Assembly: GCA_035648735.1 (NCBI GenBank)
Contig: DASRKX010000004.1
Span: forward strand, 3,269-67,268
Length of the DNA stretch: 64,000 nt
Direction of reading: 5' to 3'
Source: REEB95 sp035648735
Lineage (GTDB): Bacteria > Pseudomonadota > Alphaproteobacteria > ATCC43930 > CGMCC-115725
Shown: piece by piece, positions 40,412 through 49,387 of the stretch
Layout of the letters: every line of letters starts with the position of its first letter
How positions within the stretch are numbered: position 1 is the first letter of the stretch
Notes under the pieces: model-generated
Database searches by the model: none
Told to the model about the DNA's origin: nothing
The model's input: only the letters and a program-made list of their open reading frames with translations
Translations under genes and position numbers: made by a program

Positions 40412-41203
40412 ATGGCGATTCCTGAATTCACCATGCGCCAGCTTTTGGAAGCCGGCGTTCATTTCGGCCACCATACGCGGCGCTGGAACCCGAAGATGGC
40501 GCCTTTCATCTTCGGCGTGCGCAACGGCGTGCACATCATCAACCTCGAAGAGACCATGCCGCTGCTGGAGCGGGCGCTGCAGGCCCTGCGTGACGTCGCC
40601 GCGGGCGGCGGCCGCATCCTCTTTGTCGGCACCAAGCGCCAGGCGCAGGAGCCCATCGCCGAAGCGGCAAAGCGCTGCGGCCAGTATTTCGTCAACCACC
40701 GCTGGCTTGGCGGCATGCTGACCAACTTCAAGACCATCTCGCATTCGATCAAGCGGCTGCGCGAGGTTGACGAGAAGATCGCCGAGGCCGAGAGCGGCCT
40801 GACCAAGCGCGAAATCCTCGAAATGTCGCGCGACCGCGACAAGCTCGAGCGCGCGCTCGGCGGCATCAAGGAGATGGGCGGCCTGCCCGACATCCTCTTC
40901 GTCATCGACACCAATAAGGAGGCGATCGCGGTGCAGGAGGCGAACCGGCTCAAGATTCCGGTCGTCGCCATTCTCGACAGCAATTCCACGCCCGACGGCA
41001 TCGCCTATCCGATCCCGGGCAACGACGATGCGATGCGCGCCGTCCACCTTTATTGCGAGCTCGTTTCGGGTGCCGTGCTTGACGGATTGCAGGCCGAGCT
41101 CGCCGCGGCGGGCGCCGATCCGGGCGCGCGCGAAACCGCTCCGGTCGAGAAGCTGCCGGAGCCGGCGGCTGAGAAGCCCGCGGCCGCGGGCGCCAGCGCC
41201 TAA
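40412..41203 (+). CDS. rpsB: 30S ribosomal protein S2
   Basis: A 263-residue S2 protein: MAIPEFTMRQLLEAGVHFGHHTRRWNPKM start, FVGTKRQAQ, RWLGGMLTNFKTI, and DSNSTPDGIAYPIPGNDDA are all conserved. An Ala/Glu/Pro-rich tail extends beyond the E. coli length. The ATG at 40412 is favoured over an upstream in-frame ATG at 40367 because family members begin MAIPEF/MALPEF. It is followed by tsf as in nearly all bacteria. Confidence 0.98.
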   Translation: MAIPEFTMRQLLEAGVHFGHHTRRWNPKMAPFIFGVRNGVHIINLEETMPLLERALQALRDVAAGGGRILFVGTKRQAQEPIAEAAKRCGQYFVNHRWLGGMLTNFKTISHSIKRLREVDEKIAEAESGLTKREILEMSRDRDKLERALGGIKEMGGLPDILFVIDTNKEAIAVQEANRLKIPVVAILDSNSTPDGIAYPIPGNDDAMRAVHLYCELVSGAVLDGLQAELAAAGADPGARETAPVEKLPEPAAEKPAAAGASA

Positions 41204-41236
41204 CCGGCGCTTCGATAAGAAGCAAGGAGCAGAACG

Positions 41237-42169
41237 ATGGCGGAAATCACCGCCGCGCTGGTCAAGGAACTGCGCGAGAAGACCGGCGCCGGCATGATGG
41301 ATTGCAAGCGCGCGCTGGGCGAGACGCAAGGCGATCTCGAATCCGCGGTCGACTGGCTGCGCAAGAAGGGCCTCGCCGCCGCCGCGAAGAAGGCGGGACG
41401 CGTCGCCAGCGAGGGGCTCGTCGGAGTCGCCGTGAAAAGCACCGCCGGCGCGCTGGTCGAGGTCAATGCCGAGTCCGATTTCGTCGCGCGCAACGAGACC
41501 TTCCAGAATTTCGTCCGCACCGTCGCCGAGTTGGCGCTCGCGCATGGCGACGATATCGAGAAGCTCAAATCGCTGCCGTTCCCGGGTTCCGCGCGCAATC
41601 TCGGCGACGAGCTCACCCATATGATCGCCACCATCGGCGAGAATATGAGCCTGCGCCGTGCCAAGCGGCTGACCGTCTCGACCGGCATTGTCGCCTCTTA
41701 CATGCATTCGGCGCTGGCGCCGGGCGTCGGCAAGATCGGCGTCCTGGTGGCGCTGGAATCCACCGCCGGCGACAAGGTGGCAACGCACGGCCGCAACCTC
41801 GCTATGCATGTCGCCGCGGCCAATCCGCGCTATCTCGAAATCGGCTCGGTCGACGCGATGGCGCTGGAGCGCGAGCGCGGCGTGCTGCGCGAGCAGGCCA
41901 AGGCCTCGGGCAAGCCCGACAATATCCTGGACAAGATGGTCGAGGGCCGGCTCAAGAAGTTTTATGAGGACGTGGTGCTCTTGGAGCAGGTCTATGTCGT
42001 CGATGGCGAAAGCCGCGTCGCCAGGATTGTCGAGGACGCCGCCAAGGAGTCAGGCGCGCCGCTGAAGCTCGCCGGTTTCGCCCGCTTTGCCCTGGGCGAG
42101 GGAATCGAGAAGGCCGAAAGCGACTTCGCCGCCGAGGTCGCCGCCGTCGCCGGCGTCAAGCCGCATTGA
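41237..42169 (+). CDS. tsf: Elongation factor Ts
   Basis: A 310-residue EF-Ts with the N-terminal UBA-like ITAALVKELREKTGAGMMDCKRAL, the TDFVAR-like SDFVARNETFQNF, and the coiled-coil/core domains. It exchanges GDP for GTP on EF-Tu. AAGGAG lies 8 bases upstream of the ATG. It is co-transcribed with rpsB (33-base gap). Length is normal for alphaproteobacteria. Confidence 0.98.
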   Translation: MAEITAALVKELREKTGAGMMDCKRALGETQGDLESAVDWLRKKGLAAAAKKAGRVASEGLVGVAVKSTAGALVEVNAESDFVARNETFQNFVRTVAELALAHGDDIEKLKSLPFPGSARNLGDELTHMIATIGENMSLRRAKRLTVSTGIVASYMHSALAPGVGKIGVLVALESTAGDKVATHGRNLAMHVAAANPRYLEIGSVDAMALERERGVLREQAKASGKPDNILDKMVEGRLKKFYEDVVLLEQVYVVDGESRVARIVEDAAKESGAPLKLAGFARFALGEGIEKAESDFAAEVAAVAGVKPH

Positions 42170-42262
42170 GCGGCCGGCCGATTCGTCGGATTCGCCGGAC
42201 GCTCTAGGCTTATCCCGGCGCGGCACTTGATGTATTATCCGCGCCGCCCGGAAAGGTAGCCC

Positions 42263-43021
42263 ATGCCAGCGGATCCCGCCCTCGCTCGAAGCCCTGCCGC
42301 CGCGATTCGCTTCAATCGCGTCATGCTCAAATTATCGGGCGAGGCGCTGATGGGGGAGCAGAGCTACGGCCTCGATCCCAAGATCGTCGCCCGGCTCGCC
42401 GGCGAGATCAAAACGGTGCACGAGCTCGGCGTCCAGATCGCGCTGGTCATTGGCGGCGGCAACATCTTCCGCGGCATCGCCGGGACCGCCGCCGGCATGG
42501 ACCGCGCCACCGGCGACTACATGGGCATGCTCGCCACGATCATCAATTCGCTCGCGGTGCAGAGCGCGCTCGAGCGCCAGGGCGTGCCGACGCGGGTGCA
42601 ATCTGCGATCAGCATGCAGTCGGTCTGCGAACCCTATATAAGGCGGCGCGCCATCCGCCACATGGAGAAAGGCCGCGTCGTCATCTTCGCCGCCGGCACC
42701 GGCAATCCGTTCTTCACCACTGACACAGCGGCGGCGCTGCGCGCCTCCGAGACCGAGTGCCAGGCTCTTTTGAAGGCGACCAAAGTAGACGGGGTCTACA
42801 GCGCCGACCCGAAGAACGACCCAAAGGCCACGCGTTATGACCGGCTGTCCTATCTCGAAGTGCTGTCGCGCGACCTACAGGTAATGGACGCGACGGCGAT
42901 CTCGCTGGCGCGCGAGAGCCACATTCCCATCCTGGTGTTCTCGATCCACCAGAACGGCGCCTTCGCCGACGTGATGCGCGGGCAGGGCCGCTTCACCATC
43001 ATCGAGGAGGCCAAGCCGTGA
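42263..43021 (+). CDS. pyrH: UMP kinase
   Basis: A 252-residue amino-acid-kinase-fold enzyme: VMLKLSGEALMG, VIGGGNIFRG, DYMGMLATIINSLA and VDGVYSADPKNDP are signature motifs. It phosphorylates UMP to UDP and is usually inhibited by UTP and activated by GTP. The start has about 13 extra residues compared with E. coli. Its stop overlaps the GTG start of frr by 4 bases. Confidence 0.98.
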   Translation: MPADPALARSPAAAIRFNRVMLKLSGEALMGEQSYGLDPKIVARLAGEIKTVHELGVQIALVIGGGNIFRGIAGTAAGMDRATGDYMGMLATIINSLAVQSALERQGVPTRVQSAISMQSVCEPYIRRRAIRHMEKGRVVIFAAGTGNPFFTTDTAAALRASETECQALLKATKVDGVYSADPKNDPKATRYDRLSYLEVLSRDLQVMDATAISLARESHIPILVFSIHQNGAFADVMRGQGRFTIIEEAKP

Positions 43022-43578
43022 GCGACGATCCCTTGGTTGCCGATCTGCGCCGCCGCATGGGCAGCGCGGTCGAGGTTCTGCGCAAGGAATTTGCCGGCAT
43101 CCGCACCGGACGTGCTTCGGCCAGCATGCTCGATCCCGTCATGGTCGAGGTCTATGGCCAGAACATGCCGATCACCCAGGTCGGCACGGTGAGCGCGCCC
43201 GAGCCGCGCATGGTCACCGTCCAGGTCTGGGACAAGGGCGCGGTCAAGTCGGTGGAGAAGGCGATCCGCGAGGCGGGGCTCGGCGTCAACCCGCAGGTCG
43301 ACGGCGCGCTGATCCGCGTGCCGCTGCCCGATCTTTCGGAGGATCGGCGCAAGGAACTGACGCGTGTCACCGCCAAATACGCCGAGCAGGCGCGCATCTC
43401 GGTGCGCAACGTCCGCCGCGACGGCCTCGAGCTTCTCAAGAAAAAGGAGAAGGACAAGGAGCTATCGCAGGACCAGCACCGCAAGCTCGACAAGGACGTG
43501 CAGGCGCTTACCGACGAGACGGTGAAGCGCGTCGACGAGATGCTTGCCCTGAAGGACAAGGAGATCCTTCAAGTCTGA
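43018..43578 (+). CDS. frr: Ribosome recycling factor
   Basis: A 186-residue protein with the family pattern: LRKEFAGIRTGRAS, ITQVGTVSAPEPRM, IREAGLGVNPQVDGALIRVPLP, and VRRDGLELLKKKEKD. It splits post-termination ribosomes together with EF-G. GTG start overlapping pyrH (GTGA), and its stop shares one base with the uppS ATG. Normal length of 185-186. Confidence 0.98.
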   Translation: MSDDPLVADLRRRMGSAVEVLRKEFAGIRTGRASASMLDPVMVEVYGQNMPITQVGTVSAPEPRMVTVQVWDKGAVKSVEKAIREAGLGVNPQVDGALIRVPLPDLSEDRRKELTRVTAKYAEQARISVRNVRRDGLELLKKKEKDKELSQDQHRKLDKDVQALTDETVKRVDEMLALKDKEILQV

Positions 43579-44312
43579 TGCCAGCGCCCCTGAATGATTT
43601 GCCGCCGCCGCCCGCCCATGTCGCCATCATCATGGACGGCAATGGGCGCTGGGCGAAGAAGCGGGGCCTGCCGCGCATCGCCGGTCACAAGAACGGCGCC
43701 GAGGCGGTGCGGCGCGCCGTCATGGCCTCGGCCGAGCTCGGCATCCGCTATCTCACTCTCTTCGGGTTTTCCTCCGAGAATTGGAAGCGGCCGGCCGGCG
43801 AGATCGACGATCTCATGGGCCTGCTGCGCCATTACCTGCGCGGCGAGATCGCCGAGCTGCACAAGCAGGGCGTACGCGTGCGGGTCATCGGCGAGCGGGA
43901 GAAGCTGGCGGGCGACATCGTCAACCTCATCGACAACGCCGAGAATTTGACGCGCGACAACGAGCAGCTCAACTTGTCAATCGCGCTCAGCTATGGCGGC
44001 CGGGCCGAGATCGCGCGTGCCGCGCGCCGCATCGCGGAGGCGGTTAAGGCGGGGACCCTGGCACCCGACCAGGTCGACGAGGATTGCGTCGCGCGTCATT
44101 TGCTGACCACCGAGATCCCCGATCCCGATCTTCTCATCCGCACCAGCGGCGAGCAGCGGATCAGCAATTTTCTGCTCTGGCAAAGCGCCTATACCGAACT
44201 GGTCTTCACCGAAACGCTGTGGCCCGATTTCGCCAAAGGCGATCTCGAACAGGCGCTGCGCGAGTTCCACGGCCGCGAACGCCGCTACGGCGCCTCCATT
44301 GGCTCGCGCTAG
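43578..44312 (+). CDS. uppS: Undecaprenyl diphosphate synthase
   Basis: A 244-residue cis-prenyltransferase with the catalytic aspartate in AIIMDGNGRWAKKRGLPRIAGH, the FSSENWKRP motif, and the C-terminal RTSGEQRISNFLLWQSAYTELVF. It makes the C55 lipid carrier precursor used for peptidoglycan and LPS O-antigen. One-base overlap with frr; cdsA begins 14 bases before its end, so translation is coupled. Confidence 0.97.
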   Translation: MPAPLNDLPPPPAHVAIIMDGNGRWAKKRGLPRIAGHKNGAEAVRRAVMASAELGIRYLTLFGFSSENWKRPAGEIDDLMGLLRHYLRGEIAELHKQGVRVRVIGEREKLAGDIVNLIDNAENLTRDNEQLNLSIALSYGGRAEIARAARRIAEAVKAGTLAPDQVDEDCVARHLLTTEIPDPDLLIRTSGEQRISNFLLWQSAYTELVFTETLWPDFAKGDLEQALREFHGRERRYGASIGSR

Positions 44313-45132
44313 CGCGAACAATCTTCAGCTCCGCATCATCTCGGCGCTGGTCCTCGGGCCGGTGGTATTGCTTGCCGTCTGGCTGTGGCCGCCCTGGCCG
44401 CTTCTTCCGGTGCTGGTGATCGCCGCCGCCGGCGGCATGGGCTTTGAGTGGGCGCGGCTCGCCGATTCCGAGAGCTCGCGGCTGCGTCGCGCCGCCATGG
44501 TGGCGACCCCGGCGCTGGCGGCGCTCGCCAGCGCCTTCGGCGCGGGTTTCGCGGCCGCGGCGGTGACGCTGCTCGGGGCCTTCATCGTGCTGGCCGAAGC
44601 GCGTTTCGGCGGCGGCCGCGCGCCGCTCTGGGCCGCGTCCGGAACGTTGTGGCTTGCCGGCGCCTGTGCCGCCTTCTTGGGCATTGCCGGGCAGGGCGGC
44701 GGCCGTATCGTGGCGCTCTGGCTCCTGGCGCTGGTCTGGGGCTCGGATATCGGCGCCTACGCCGCCGGGCGCGCCCTGGGCGGCCCGAAACTGGCGCCGA
44801 CGCTCTCGCCCAACAAGACCTGGGCCGGCTTCGGCGGCGGCCTCGTGGCGGCGGCGGCGGTCGGTGCGGTAACGGCGGCACTGCTCGGCCGGCCGATACT
44901 TGGAATCGTCGGGGTAAGTCTCTTCCTTGGCCTGGCCGCGCAAATAGGCGATCTTGTCGAATCGCTGGCCAAGCGCCGTTTTGGCGTCAAGGATTCGGGT
45001 GGGCTGATCCCGGGCCATGGTGGGTTGCTCGACCGGCTCGATAGCCTGTTGGCGGCGGCCCTCGCCCTGGGGCTGCTGACCCTCGCCTGGGGCGAATCGC
45101 CGCTCCTGTGGCAGATGGCTCCGATTCCCTGA
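44299..45132 (+). CDS. cdsA: Phosphatidate cytidylyltransferase
   Basis: A 277-residue polytopic membrane enzyme with about seven to eight segments. The C-terminal CDP-diglyceride synthetase signature is visible (KDSGGLIPGHGGLLDRLDSL), with PNKTWAGFGGGL before it. It makes CDP-diacylglycerol from phosphatidic acid and CTP for phospholipid synthesis. The TTG start at 44299 overlaps uppS. dxr, its usual next neighbour, is absent. Confidence 0.94.
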   Translation: MARASANNLQLRIISALVLGPVVLLAVWLWPPWPLLPVLVIAAAGGMGFEWARLADSESSRLRRAAMVATPALAALASAFGAGFAAAAVTLLGAFIVLAEARFGGGRAPLWAASGTLWLAGACAAFLGIAGQGGGRIVALWLLALVWGSDIGAYAAGRALGGPKLAPTLSPNKTWAGFGGGLVAAAAVGAVTAALLGRPILGIVGVSLFLGLAAQIGDLVESLAKRRFGVKDSGGLIPGHGGLLDRLDSLLAAALALGLLTLAWGESPLLWQMAPIP

Positions 45133-45223
45133 GGGTATTTCTCAATGACGTTCTTTTAAGGGCTGTAATCCGCCAATTTTTGCTAAGCTACGCCGATTCG
45201 GTCTTTAGACAGGTTCTTGTTTC

Positions 45224-46360
45224 ATGAGCATCTTCACCGGCGGCCTCGGTTATATCGTGCCGTTTCTTGTCGTTCTCACCGTTCTGGTCTTCGTTCATGA
45301 GCTCGGCCACTACCTGGTCGCGCGCTGGAACGGCGTGCGGATCGAGGTCTTTTCGATCGGTTTCGGGCCGGAAATCTTCGGCTGGAACGACAAGGTCGGC
45401 ACGCGCTGGAAGTTCAGCGCCATCCCGCTGGGCGGCTACGTCAAGATGTTCGGCGACGCCGATCCGGCGTCGCGTGCTTCGCCGCACGACCTGGCCGAGA
45501 TGACGCCGGAGGAGCGCGCCGGCTCCTTTCACCACAAGCGGCTGATGCAGCGCGTCGCCGTCGTCACCGCTGGTCCGGCGGCTAATTTCATTTTTGCGAT
45601 CGTCGCCTTGGCGCTGCTCTTCGCCACGGTCGGGCAGCCTTACACGCCGGCCGAGATCGGCCGCGTCCAGCCGGGCAGCGCCGCCGAGGCGGGCGGCCTC
45701 CAACCCGGCGACGTCATCCAATCGATCGACGGCAAGCCGATCGACCGCTTCGAGGAAGTTCAGCGGGAAGTGCGGCTCGACGATGGCACGCCGATGCGGC
45801 TGACCCTGCTGCGCGGCACCCAGCAACTCACCGTCAGCGTCACGCCACGCGTCACCGCCGTCACCGACCGCTTCGGCAACCAGCACAATTTCGGCTTGCT
45901 CGGCATCGAGCGGAACGGCGTCGATTACGTCCGCCGCAATCCTGCCGACGCGCTGTGGCGTGCCGGAATGGAGACGCTCAACCTCACCACTGGCACGCTC
46001 ACAGCGGTCTGGCAGATGATCATCGGCGCCCGTCCGGCCGACGAGATCGGCGGTCCGCTCCGCATCGCGCAGATGTCCGGCGAGGTGGCGCAGGGCGGCG
46101 TGGTTGCGTTGATCTGGTTCATGGCGGTGCTGTCGGTCAATCTCGGCTTGATCAATCTCTTTCCGGTCCCCATTCTTGACGGGGGTCATCTTCTGTTCTA
46201 TGCCGCCGAGGCCGTCCGCGGTAAACCACTGGGCCAGCGTGCGCAGGAATACGGCTTCCGCGTGGGGCTGGCGCTGGTTCTGACGCTCATGGTCTTCGCC
46301 ACATGGAACGACCTTGTGCATCTCCGGGTGATTGAATTCCTGAAGGGTCTCGTGACCTGA
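45224..46360 (+). CDS. rseP: RIP zinc metalloprotease RseP
   Basis: A 378-residue M50B protease. The zinc site is His25-Glu26-x-x-His29 (VHELGHYL), the third ligand lies in PVPILDGGHLLF, and one PDZ domain occupies the middle (VQPGSAAEAGGLQPGDVI). Membrane segments lie at both ends. Site-2 proteolysis in the inner membrane releases sigma factors from anti-sigma factors and clears signal peptides. E. coli RseP has two PDZ domains; this one appears to have a single one, as is common in alphaproteobacteria. The 91-base gap upstream is where dxr would normally lie. Confidence 0.95.
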   Translation: MSIFTGGLGYIVPFLVVLTVLVFVHELGHYLVARWNGVRIEVFSIGFGPEIFGWNDKVGTRWKFSAIPLGGYVKMFGDADPASRASPHDLAEMTPEERAGSFHHKRLMQRVAVVTAGPAANFIFAIVALALLFATVGQPYTPAEIGRVQPGSAAEAGGLQPGDVIQSIDGKPIDRFEEVQREVRLDDGTPMRLTLLRGTQQLTVSVTPRVTAVTDRFGNQHNFGLLGIERNGVDYVRRNPADALWRAGMETLNLTTGTLTAVWQMIIGARPADEIGGPLRIAQMSGEVAQGGVVALIWFMAVLSVNLGLINLFPVPILDGGHLLFYAAEAVRGKPLGQRAQEYGFRVGLALVLTLMVFATWNDLVHLRVIEFLKGLVT

Positions 46361-46400
46361 CGTCGTTGGCGGAGTAGAGGTTCGGTACGAGGGGGACGTA

Positions 46401-48794
46401 TTGCGGATTTTGGCCGGCGCGACGCGCGCTCTTGCAGTCGCCATCCTTCTTTTGTGTGCGGCGCCGGTTCCTTTCGCCGGCGCTCAGTTTGCGCCCGCTG
46501 CGCCGCGGGCGGCCCCCGCCGCCGACCAGGTCGCGCCCGGCGGCACGATCGCCGAAGTGCGTATCGAAGGCGCGCAACGGGTCGAGCCCGAGACAGTGCG
46601 CTCCTATCTCCAGGTCGGGCCCGGCGACAAATTCGATCCCGAACTGCTCGACAAATCGCTCAAGAGCCTTTTCGCCACCGGCCTGTTCACCGACGTGACC
46701 CTGCGGCGCGAAGGCGATGCGCTTGTCGTCCACGTCGTCGAGAACCCGGTGATCAACCGGATCGCCTTCGAAGGCAACAAGAAGCTCTCCGACGATACGC
46801 TGAACACCGAAATCCAGCTCAAGCCGCGCACCGTCTACACCCGCCAAAAGGTGCAGAGCGACGTCGCGCGAATCCTCGATCTCTATCGCCGCAGCGGTCG
46901 CTTCGCCGCCACGGTCGACCCCAAGGTCATCCCGCTCGAGCAGAACCGGGTCGATATGGTGTTCGAGATCAACGAGGGCGACTTCACCGGTGTCCGCAGC
47001 ATCAATTTCCTCGGCAACCACAAATTCTCGTCAAGCGAGCTCAAGACAATTCTCGAGACCAAAGAATCCCGGTGGTATCGCTTTCTCAGCACGTCCGACA
47101 CCTACGATCCGGACCGGCTGAGCTATGACCGCGATTTGCTGCGCAAATTCTATTTGTCCCAAGGCTATGCCGATTTCCGCGTGCTCTCGGCGGTCGCCGA
47201 ACTGACGCCGTCGCGCGACGGCTTCCTCATCACTTTCACGGTGGAGGAAGGCGACCGCTATCGCTTCGGCAAGATTGATCTGACCAATCAGCTACCTGAA
47301 GTCGATCCGGCGGGGCTCAAGGCGATCCTGGTGACGCACGAAGGCGATTGGTACAACGCCGACGAAGTCGATAAATCGATCAGCGCTCTGACCGACGCGC
47401 TGGGCAATCGGGGATTCGCCTTTGTCGACATCCAGCCTCAAGTGCATCGGAACGCGGAGACCAAGACCATCGACGTCACTTACGTCATCAAGGAAGGCCC
47501 GCGCGTCTACGTCGAGCGCATCGACATCAACGGCAACATGCGAACGCTCGACCGCGTTATCCGGCGCGAGATGCGGCTCGTCGAGGGCGACGCCTTCAAT
47601 ACGACCAAGCTGCAGCGCTCGGAGCAGCAGCTCAAGAATTTGGGATTCTTCAAGAAAGTCGCGGTCACCAATGTACCGGGCAGCACGCCGGACAAGACCG
47701 TGGTCAATGTCACGCTGGAAGAGCAATCGACCGGAGATTTCTCCTTCGGGATCGGCTTCTCGACGACCGATGGCCCGTTGGTCGACGCGGGCATCCACGA
47801 GCGCAATTTGCTCGGCAAAGGCTATGATTTCCGCGTCGATGCGCTGGCGTCGTTCCGCTCGCAACAGGGCAATATCAGCTTCACCGATCCCTACTTCGAG
47901 GATCGCAACCTGGCCGTCGGCTTCGACCTCTTCGTCGTCCAGCGCGACAACCAGGACTTCGCCGGCTTCAGCCAATTCACGCTCGGCGGCGACGTCCGCG
48001 CCGGCTACCAGATCACCGAACCCTTGCGCCAGACCCTCAAATATACGCTCCGCGACGATCGTATTTTCAACATCTGTACCGTCGCTAACTCCTCGACCTC
48101 GTCCTCTTTCTACGGCTCTTACGGCTGTACCGCCCCAGCCTCGATCTATGTCCAGCAGCAGGCCGGCTCGCGCCTCACCTCCTCGATCGGCCAGGTGTTG
48201 CTCTACGACAAGCGCGATAGCACCACGGATCCGACGGCGGGATATTTCGCGCAGCTTGGCAACGATCTCGCCGGCCTCGGCGGCGACGCGCGCTACCTCC
48301 GCAGCACGGTCTCCGGCGGCTACTATCACGCCTGGGCGCAGAACTGGGTGATGAGCCTCACCGGCGAGACCGGCTACATCAAGGGCCTTGGCCAGCCCGT
48401 CGCGATCGAGGATCGCTACTATGTCGGCGGCGACAATCTGCGCGGCTTCTCGACGGGTGGCATCGGTCCGCGCGACCAGAACACCACCCAGGCTCTGGGC
48501 GGCAACACCTATTACGTCGGCTCGATCTCCGAAGGCTTCCCGCTCGGCTTGCCGGCGGAATTGGGCCTTTCCGGCCGCGTCTGGAGCGATTTCGGCAGCC
48601 TGTTCGGCATCGACATCCAGCCGCAGCCGGGCTCGCCGATCCAGACCTCCAGCGCAATCCGTGTATCGGTCGGCACGGGGGTGTCGTGGAAATCACCCTT
48701 CGGCCCGGTGCGTCTCGATCTCGGTTTCCCGGTGATCCGTCAAAACTACGACCGGAAGAGCCTGTTCCGCGTCGGATTCGGGTCGAAGTTCTGA
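46401..48794 (+). CDS. bamA: Outer membrane protein assembly factor BamA
   Basis: A 797-residue Omp85 protein with signal peptide (ending AGAQF), five POTRA domains (about 45-440; first APGGTIAEVRIEGAQRV-like, third GVRSINFLGNHKFS, fifth VYVERIDINGN), and a beta-barrel (about 440-797) ending in FRVGFGSKF with the terminal aromatic. The RGF loop motif is present in NLRGFSTGGIGPRD. It inserts beta-barrel proteins into the outer membrane. TTG start with a GAGGGGG site. Serine/threonine-rich extracellular loop near residue 560 (SSTSSSFYGSYGC). Confidence 0.96.
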   Translation: MRILAGATRALAVAILLLCAAPVPFAGAQFAPAAPRAAPAADQVAPGGTIAEVRIEGAQRVEPETVRSYLQVGPGDKFDPELLDKSLKSLFATGLFTDVTLRREGDALVVHVVENPVINRIAFEGNKKLSDDTLNTEIQLKPRTVYTRQKVQSDVARILDLYRRSGRFAATVDPKVIPLEQNRVDMVFEINEGDFTGVRSINFLGNHKFSSSELKTILETKESRWYRFLSTSDTYDPDRLSYDRDLLRKFYLSQGYADFRVLSAVAELTPSRDGFLITFTVEEGDRYRFGKIDLTNQLPEVDPAGLKAILVTHEGDWYNADEVDKSISALTDALGNRGFAFVDIQPQVHRNAETKTIDVTYVIKEGPRVYVERIDINGNMRTLDRVIRREMRLVEGDAFNTTKLQRSEQQLKNLGFFKKVAVTNVPGSTPDKTVVNVTLEEQSTGDFSFGIGFSTTDGPLVDAGIHERNLLGKGYDFRVDALASFRSQQGNISFTDPYFEDRNLAVGFDLFVVQRDNQDFAGFSQFTLGGDVRAGYQITEPLRQTLKYTLRDDRIFNICTVANSSTSSSFYGSYGCTAPASIYVQQQAGSRLTSSIGQVLLYDKRDSTTDPTAGYFAQLGNDLAGLGGDARYLRSTVSGGYYHAWAQNWVMSLTGETGYIKGLGQPVAIEDRYYVGGDNLRGFSTGGIGPRDQNTTQALGGNTYYVGSISEGFPLGLPAELGLSGRVWSDFGSLFGIDIQPQPGSPIQTSSAIRVSVGTGVSWKSPFGPVRLDLGFPVIRQNYDRKSLFRVGFGSKF

Positions 48795-49384
48795 TGCGGC
48801 GCGGAGCGCTGCAATGGGCGCTCGGCGCCCTGGCCTTCGTCATGGTGGCTTCGGCGCCGGAAACGCATGCGCAGACGCCGCCCGCGGTCATCGTCGTGGC
48901 CGATATAAACCAGGTGCTGCGCGATGCCAAGGCCGCCAAGGATGTGCAGGGCCAGATCGACAAGGCGATGACGTCTTATTCGAAGCAGGTCTCCAGCCAG
49001 GAGAACGAGCTACAGAAGATGCGCGACGACCTGGAGCGTCAGCGCGCGGGGTTGTCGTCCGAGGCTTTCGCCACCAAGACGCGCGATTACCAGCAGCGCT
49101 TCGACGCGCTCGACCGCAACGTCCAGAGCAAGCGCCAGGCGCTGCAGAAAAGTTATAACGACGCGATGACCACGGTGGAAAACACCGCGCTGCAGATCAT
49201 TTCCGACATCGCCGCGGAGCGGAAGGCCAATCTGGTGCTGACGCGGGCGGCGGTGCTGTTCTCGGTCGATGGCCTCGACATCACCGCCGAGGTGGTCAAG
49301 CGCCTCGACGTCAAATTGTCGTCGCTGACGGTTAGCCTGCCGAAGGATGACGGCGCCGCCGCCAAGCCCGCCTCGAAGCCCTGA
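48794..49384 (+). CDS. skp: Periplasmic chaperone Skp/OmpH
   Basis: A 196-residue protein with signal peptide (ending THAQT), a beta core (VIVVADINQVLRDAKAAKDVQ) and a long charged coiled coil (about 55-130), the tentacle of Skp. It keeps unfolded outer membrane proteins soluble on the way to BamA. ATG overlaps the bamA stop by one base; an earlier in-frame start would lie inside bamA. A short Ala/Lys/Pro tail ends the protein. Confidence 0.92.
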   Translation: MRRGALQWALGALAFVMVASAPETHAQTPPAVIVVADINQVLRDAKAAKDVQGQIDKAMTSYSKQVSSQENELQKMRDDLERQRAGLSSEAFATKTRDYQQRFDALDRNVQSKRQALQKSYNDAMTTVENTALQIISDIAAERKANLVLTRAAVLFSVDGLDITAEVVKRLDVKLSSLTVSLPKDDGAAAKPASKP

Positions 49385-49387
49385 GTC

